This document shows, one piece after another, positions 30,741 through 32,575 of a stretch of DNA of 32,575 nt. The translations under genes were made by a program, and so were the position numbers. Below the pieces are notes generated by a model. The model saw only the letters and a program-made list of their open reading frames with translations, ran no database searches and was not told where the DNA came from. The stretch is from an uncultured Eubacteriales bacterium (GTDB taxonomy: Bacteria > Bacillota > Clostridia > Christensenellales > CAG-917). Within the stretch, counting starts at the first letter, position 1; each line of letters opens with the position of its first letter. The stretch lies in contig ONYW01000013.1 of NCBI GenBank assembly GCA_900322215.1, forward strand, positions 1-32,575, written 5' to 3'.

Positions 30741-31943
30741 TTAAATTTTTTTATATACGACCTTACCTTTATATACGGTGAGCAAATTTTCACCGTACAC
30801 ATGGGCGCCCTCAAACGGCGTCGCTTTGCCCTGCGACAAAAACTCGCGAGAGTCTATCTTTACGCACTTTTCAAGGTCCCATACGGAAAACCCGTCGAAG
30901 GGGATCCCGAAACGTTTGCGCGGATTTACGGCAAGCAAATCGACGAGTTTTTCAAGCGTAATCACGCCCGCCTTTACGAGGTGCGTATAGAGGAGCGGGA
31001 ACGCGGTCTCGAGCCCTACTATGCCGAACGCGCTACCCTCGAGCCCTTTTGACTTCTCCTCTTGCGAGTGAGGCGCGTGATCCGTTGCGATCATGTCGAT
31101 CGTGCCGTCTTTTATGCCCTCTATGAGTGCGAGTTTGTCCCCTCTCGAGCGAAGAGGCGGATTCATCTTGAAGCGTCCTTCCTCTCTCAAATCGTTCTCG
31201 TCAAGTATGAGATAGTGAGGGGCGGTCTCGCAGGTCACGTCCACGCCCTCTCTCTTTGCCTGTCTTATGATCTCCACGCTCTCCTTTGTCGAAATGTGGC
31301 AAACGTGGTATTTTGCGCCCGTCTCCTTTGCGAGTTGCACGTCTCTTGCGACCTGCTCGTATTCGCTTGCAGAGCATATACCCCTGTGTCCGTGCGCCTT
31401 TGCGTACTCTCCGTCATGGATATATCCGCCTTTAAGCAGCGAGTTTACCTCGCAATGCGCGACTATAATCTTGCCAAGGCGCTTCGCCCTCGTCATCGCC
31501 TCGCGCATAAGGTCGTCCGTTTGCACGCCCTTGCCGTCGTCCGAAAACGCGACTACTCCGCTCGCCATACCCTCGAGGTCGGCAAGTCTCTCGCCCTGTT
31601 CGCAGACGGTTATTGCGCCGTAGGGCAACACGTCTATAACGGCGTCACGGTCTATTATGTCCCGTTCCTCTTTCAAATGCTCGACGCTGTCGATGACGGG
31701 TTTTAAGTTCGGCATAGCGCAAACGCAGGTGTAACCTCCGCGCGCCGCGGCACGCGATCCCGACGATATAGTCTCCTTATAAGAAAAACCCGGTTCTCGC
31801 AAATGTACGTGTACATCGCAAAAACCGGGGAATATAAAACAATTGTCAAATTCGTTGCCAAACAAAGAAAAGTCGGCAGATATTCTGTCTTTTATGCTCG
31901 AATCGGCGGAGCCGAGCACTATGTTCTCTCTTCCTTTCTTCAT
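30741..31943 (-). CDS. pyrC: Dihydroorotase
   Basis: A 400-residue amidohydrolase of the class I (Bacillus PyrC) type that closes the dihydroorotate ring. Metal and substrate residues are DVHVHLREPG (43-52; His45, His47, Arg49), FSDDGKG (133-139, the metal-bridging Asp), AHCE (162-165), CHIST (215-219) and ATDHAPHS (286-293, catalytic Asp288). The N-terminal beta domain is short. AAAGG upstream supports the ATG at 31943. It is the first gene of the pyr operon, 25 bp after a leader terminator. Identity is secure. Confidence 0.95.
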   Translation of the reverse strand: MKKGRENIVLGSADSSIKDRISADFSLFGNEFDNCFIFPGFCDVHVHLREPGFSYKETISSGSRAAARGGYTCVCAMPNLKPVIDSVEHLKEERDIIDRDAVIDVLPYGAITVCEQGERLADLEGMASGVVAFSDDGKGVQTDDLMREAMTRAKRLGKIIVAHCEVNSLLKGGYIHDGEYAKAHGHRGICSASEYEQVARDVQLAKETGAKYHVCHISTKESVEIIRQAKREGVDVTCETAPHYLILDENDLREEGRFKMNPPLRSRGDKLALIEGIKDGTIDMIATDHAPHSQEEKSKGLEGSAFGIVGLETAFPLLYTHLVKAGVITLEKLVDLLAVNPRKRFGIPFDGFSVWDLEKCVKIDSREFLSQGKATPFEGAHVYGENLLTVYKGKVVYKKI

Positions 31944-31947
31944 ACGA

Positions 31948-32037
31948 TCACCTTTGGCAAAAACTTACAAAAAAAACCTTGCCGTATTCGGCAAGGCGAA
32001 AGCCATCATCATGCGGTGTATCGCAGCGTCTACTCAT
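31948..32037 (-). CDS. Possible 29-residue leader peptide of the pyr operon
   Basis: An ORF of 29 codons starts with ATG at 32037, six bases after AAGG. It runs through the whole leader terminator and stops four bases before the pyrC ATG. It begins MSRRCDTPHD and ends VSFCQR. Its layout resembles the pyrBI leader of E. coli, where a ribosome following the polymerase closely prevents terminator folding. The AAGG is also part of the segment that can pair with the terminator. The ORF could be chance: it is short and not matched to any known peptide. Confidence 0.4.
   Translation of the reverse strand: MSRRCDTPHDDGFRLAEYGKVFFVSFCQR
31969..31996 (-). terminator. Intrinsic terminator inside the pyr leader (attenuator)
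   Basis: On the minus strand CCTTGCCG pairs with CGGCAAGG around AATA, followed by eight T. It lies upstream of pyrC and downstream of the pyr promoter, so it must be bypassed for expression. TTCGACAAGG at 32051-32042 can pair with CCTTGCCGAA (9 of 10 positions), which would break the terminator. This is the usual layout of transcription attenuation. Confidence 0.75.
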
Positions 32038-32090
32038 TTAACCTTGTCGAACACTTTTGGAACGACTTTCAAGATTTTTAAGTTGTTTGG

Positions 32091-32120
32091 AGTATAACAT
32101 ATTCCGCACTTTCGTGTCAA
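32091..32120 (-). promoter_or_regulatory. Promoter of the pyr operon
   Basis: On the minus strand a perfect TTGACA (32120-32115) and TATACT (32096-32091) are 18 bp apart. The predicted leader is about 140 nt long and contains the attenuator. Confidence 0.7.
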
Positions 32121-32133
32121 CAACTTGCGCCCT

Positions 32134-32169
32134 TTCCGCAAAAACTATTTATAGTTTTTTTGCGCGGAA
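32134..32169. repeat. Imperfect AT-rich palindrome between divergent promoters
   Basis: TTCCGC (32134-32139) pairs with GCGGAA (32164-32169), and AAAAACTA with TAGTTTTT inside, with a four-base bulge on one side and a four-base loop. It lies between the pyr and the response-regulator promoters. It may be a regulator site or a hairpin; no function can be assigned. Confidence 0.4.
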
Positions 32170-32259
32170 TAAACTTGAAAAAGTTTTGCGAGCGCAAACC
32201 CTCAAACCAGCGTACTTTCACAAACAGACAAAACACCCTTCTTATGTTTGAGTCCGATA

Positions 32260-32288
32260 TTGACAAGGGGAAAAATGTCAATTATCAT
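32260..32288 (+). promoter_or_regulatory. Promoter of the response regulator gene
   Basis: A perfect TTGACA (32260-32265) and TATCAT (32283-32288) are 17 bp apart. The predicted RNA start near 32295 leaves a short leader with AGGTG before the ATG at 32310. Confidence 0.6.
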
Positions 32289-32309
32289 AAACACATTACA
32301 GGTGTACAA

Positions 32310-32575
32310 ATGACAAAAATCGCCATTGTAGAAGACAAGAACGAAGCGCTGCTTGCGCTCGAAAATCACATCGCACGCTACACGCGGGAAAAAGGCGTGG
32401 AATGTTCGTATACGCATTTTGCAAACGGACTGTTTTTCCTTGAAAACTACAAGGCGGATTTCGACGTGGTGTTTATGGACATAGACATGCCGCTCATGAA
32501 CGGTATGGAAGCCGCAAAAAGACTTCGCGAAGTCGACGGTCACGTCCCTCTCGTTTTCATCACGGATCTCAAACA
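32310..32575 (+). CDS. Response regulator, LytTR-type receiver domain, C-terminus off the right edge
   Basis: The first 88 residues of a two-component response regulator. The receiver domain starts MTKIAIVEDK with the acidic pair Glu8-Asp9. The phosphorylated Asp is Asp57 in FMDIDMP, and LVFIT holds the switch Thr. The MDIDMPLMNGMEAAKRLRE stretch is typical of the LytTR (AgrA/LytR) class, so a LytTR DNA-binding domain is expected beyond the window; it is not visible. The start at 32310 has AGGTG upstream and fits the usual receiver N-terminus; an in-frame ATG at 32244 lies upstream of the promoter. A partner histidine kinase would be expected downstream. Confidence 0.85.
   Translation, partial: MTKIAIVEDKNEALLALENHIARYTREKGVECSYTHFANGLFFLENYKADFDVVFMDIDMPLMNGMEAAKRLREVDGHVPLVFITDLK

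Larger units (their letters stand above)
31944..32309. other. Intergenic region between the pyr operon and the response regulator gene
   Basis: The 366-bp gap between divergent genes holds the pyr leader with its terminator and possible leader peptide, the pyr promoter (minus), an AT-rich imperfect palindrome at 32134-32169, and the promoter of the response regulator gene (plus). I see no PyrR-binding loop of the Bacillus type in the leader. Confidence 0.7.

Noticed and set aside
32042-32104. Alternative short leader ORF beginning in the pyr promoter region
   Set aside because: Its ATG lies in the spacer between the -35 and -10 boxes, upstream of the RNA start.
32271-32312. Twelve-codon ORF (ATG at 32275) overlapping the response regulator start in ATGA
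   Set aside because: The predicted -10 box lies inside it, so its start codon would not be transcribed.
1-32575. CRISPR arrays, tRNA and rRNA genes, transposase or integrase genes
   Set aside because: None was seen on reading the window; the only dispersed repeat is the 124-nt structured element.

Overview
The window is a compact, mostly minus-strand stretch of a chromosome from a Clostridia-type member of the Bacillota, probably an uncultured gut lineage. The inference rests on lipoprotein-anchored uptake proteins, strong AGGAGG ribosome sites, a PyrD/PyrK class 1B dihydroorotate dehydrogenase pair, the metG-tatD-radical SAM-rsmA order, and an adenine deaminase of the bacterial Ade family. 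No rRNA, tRNA, CRISPR array, phage or insertion-sequence gene is seen.

Layout. 1-4275 (minus): metG, tatD and a TatD-associated radical SAM gene lie in one transcription unit, followed by a structured repeat and then rsmA, which runs off the left edge. 4534-6798 (plus): an MsbA-type ABC exporter and a small one-helix membrane protein, ended by a bidirectional terminator. 6912-9555 (minus): an SGNH-hydrolase lipoprotein, a lipoprotein of unknown function and a NudF-type Nudix hydrolase. 9794-11692 (minus): a cyclophilin and an HI0933-like flavoprotein, separated by a second copy of the structured repeat. 11784-20871 (minus): an oligopeptide ABC importer operon in the order A-B-C-D-F plus a small membrane protein. 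21543-23336 (plus): adenine deaminase. 23447-31943 (minus): a pyrimidine operon, pyrC-carB-pyrK-pyrD-pyrF-pyrE-pyrB, behind a leader with a terminator/antiterminator arrangement. 32310 onward (plus): the start of a LytTR-type response regulator.

The most unusual system is the peptide importer. Four of its parts depart from the textbook form. The OppC permease carries an RCC1-type beta-propeller of about 325 residues in its first extracellular loop and a cytoplasmic acidic N-terminal extension of about 195 residues. The OppF ATPase has a coiled-coil insertion of about 195 residues between Walker A and the Q-loop. The binding protein seems circularly permuted, with the segment normally at the C-terminus placed at the N-terminus, and it begins with a small CxxC/ATGH surface module. 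A small one-helix membrane protein closes the operon. Together these suggest an importer elaborated both outside and inside the membrane.

A second notable item is a pair of 124-nt repeats (644-767 and 10358-10481) of equal length. They share conserved unpaired blocks and show several compensatory changes in their stems, as expected of a folded RNA or mobile structured element. A third is the pyr leader. It has a promoter, a 29-codon leader ORF running through an intrinsic terminator, and a 5' segment that can pair with the terminator's first arm. PyrB in this operon carries the zinc domain of PyrI but no PyrI nucleotide-binding domain.

Central metabolism in the window is de novo UMP synthesis (without carA), purine salvage by adenine deaminase, peptide uptake, methionyl-tRNA charging and 16S rRNA dimethylation. 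All functional assignments come from reading motifs; no database search was run.
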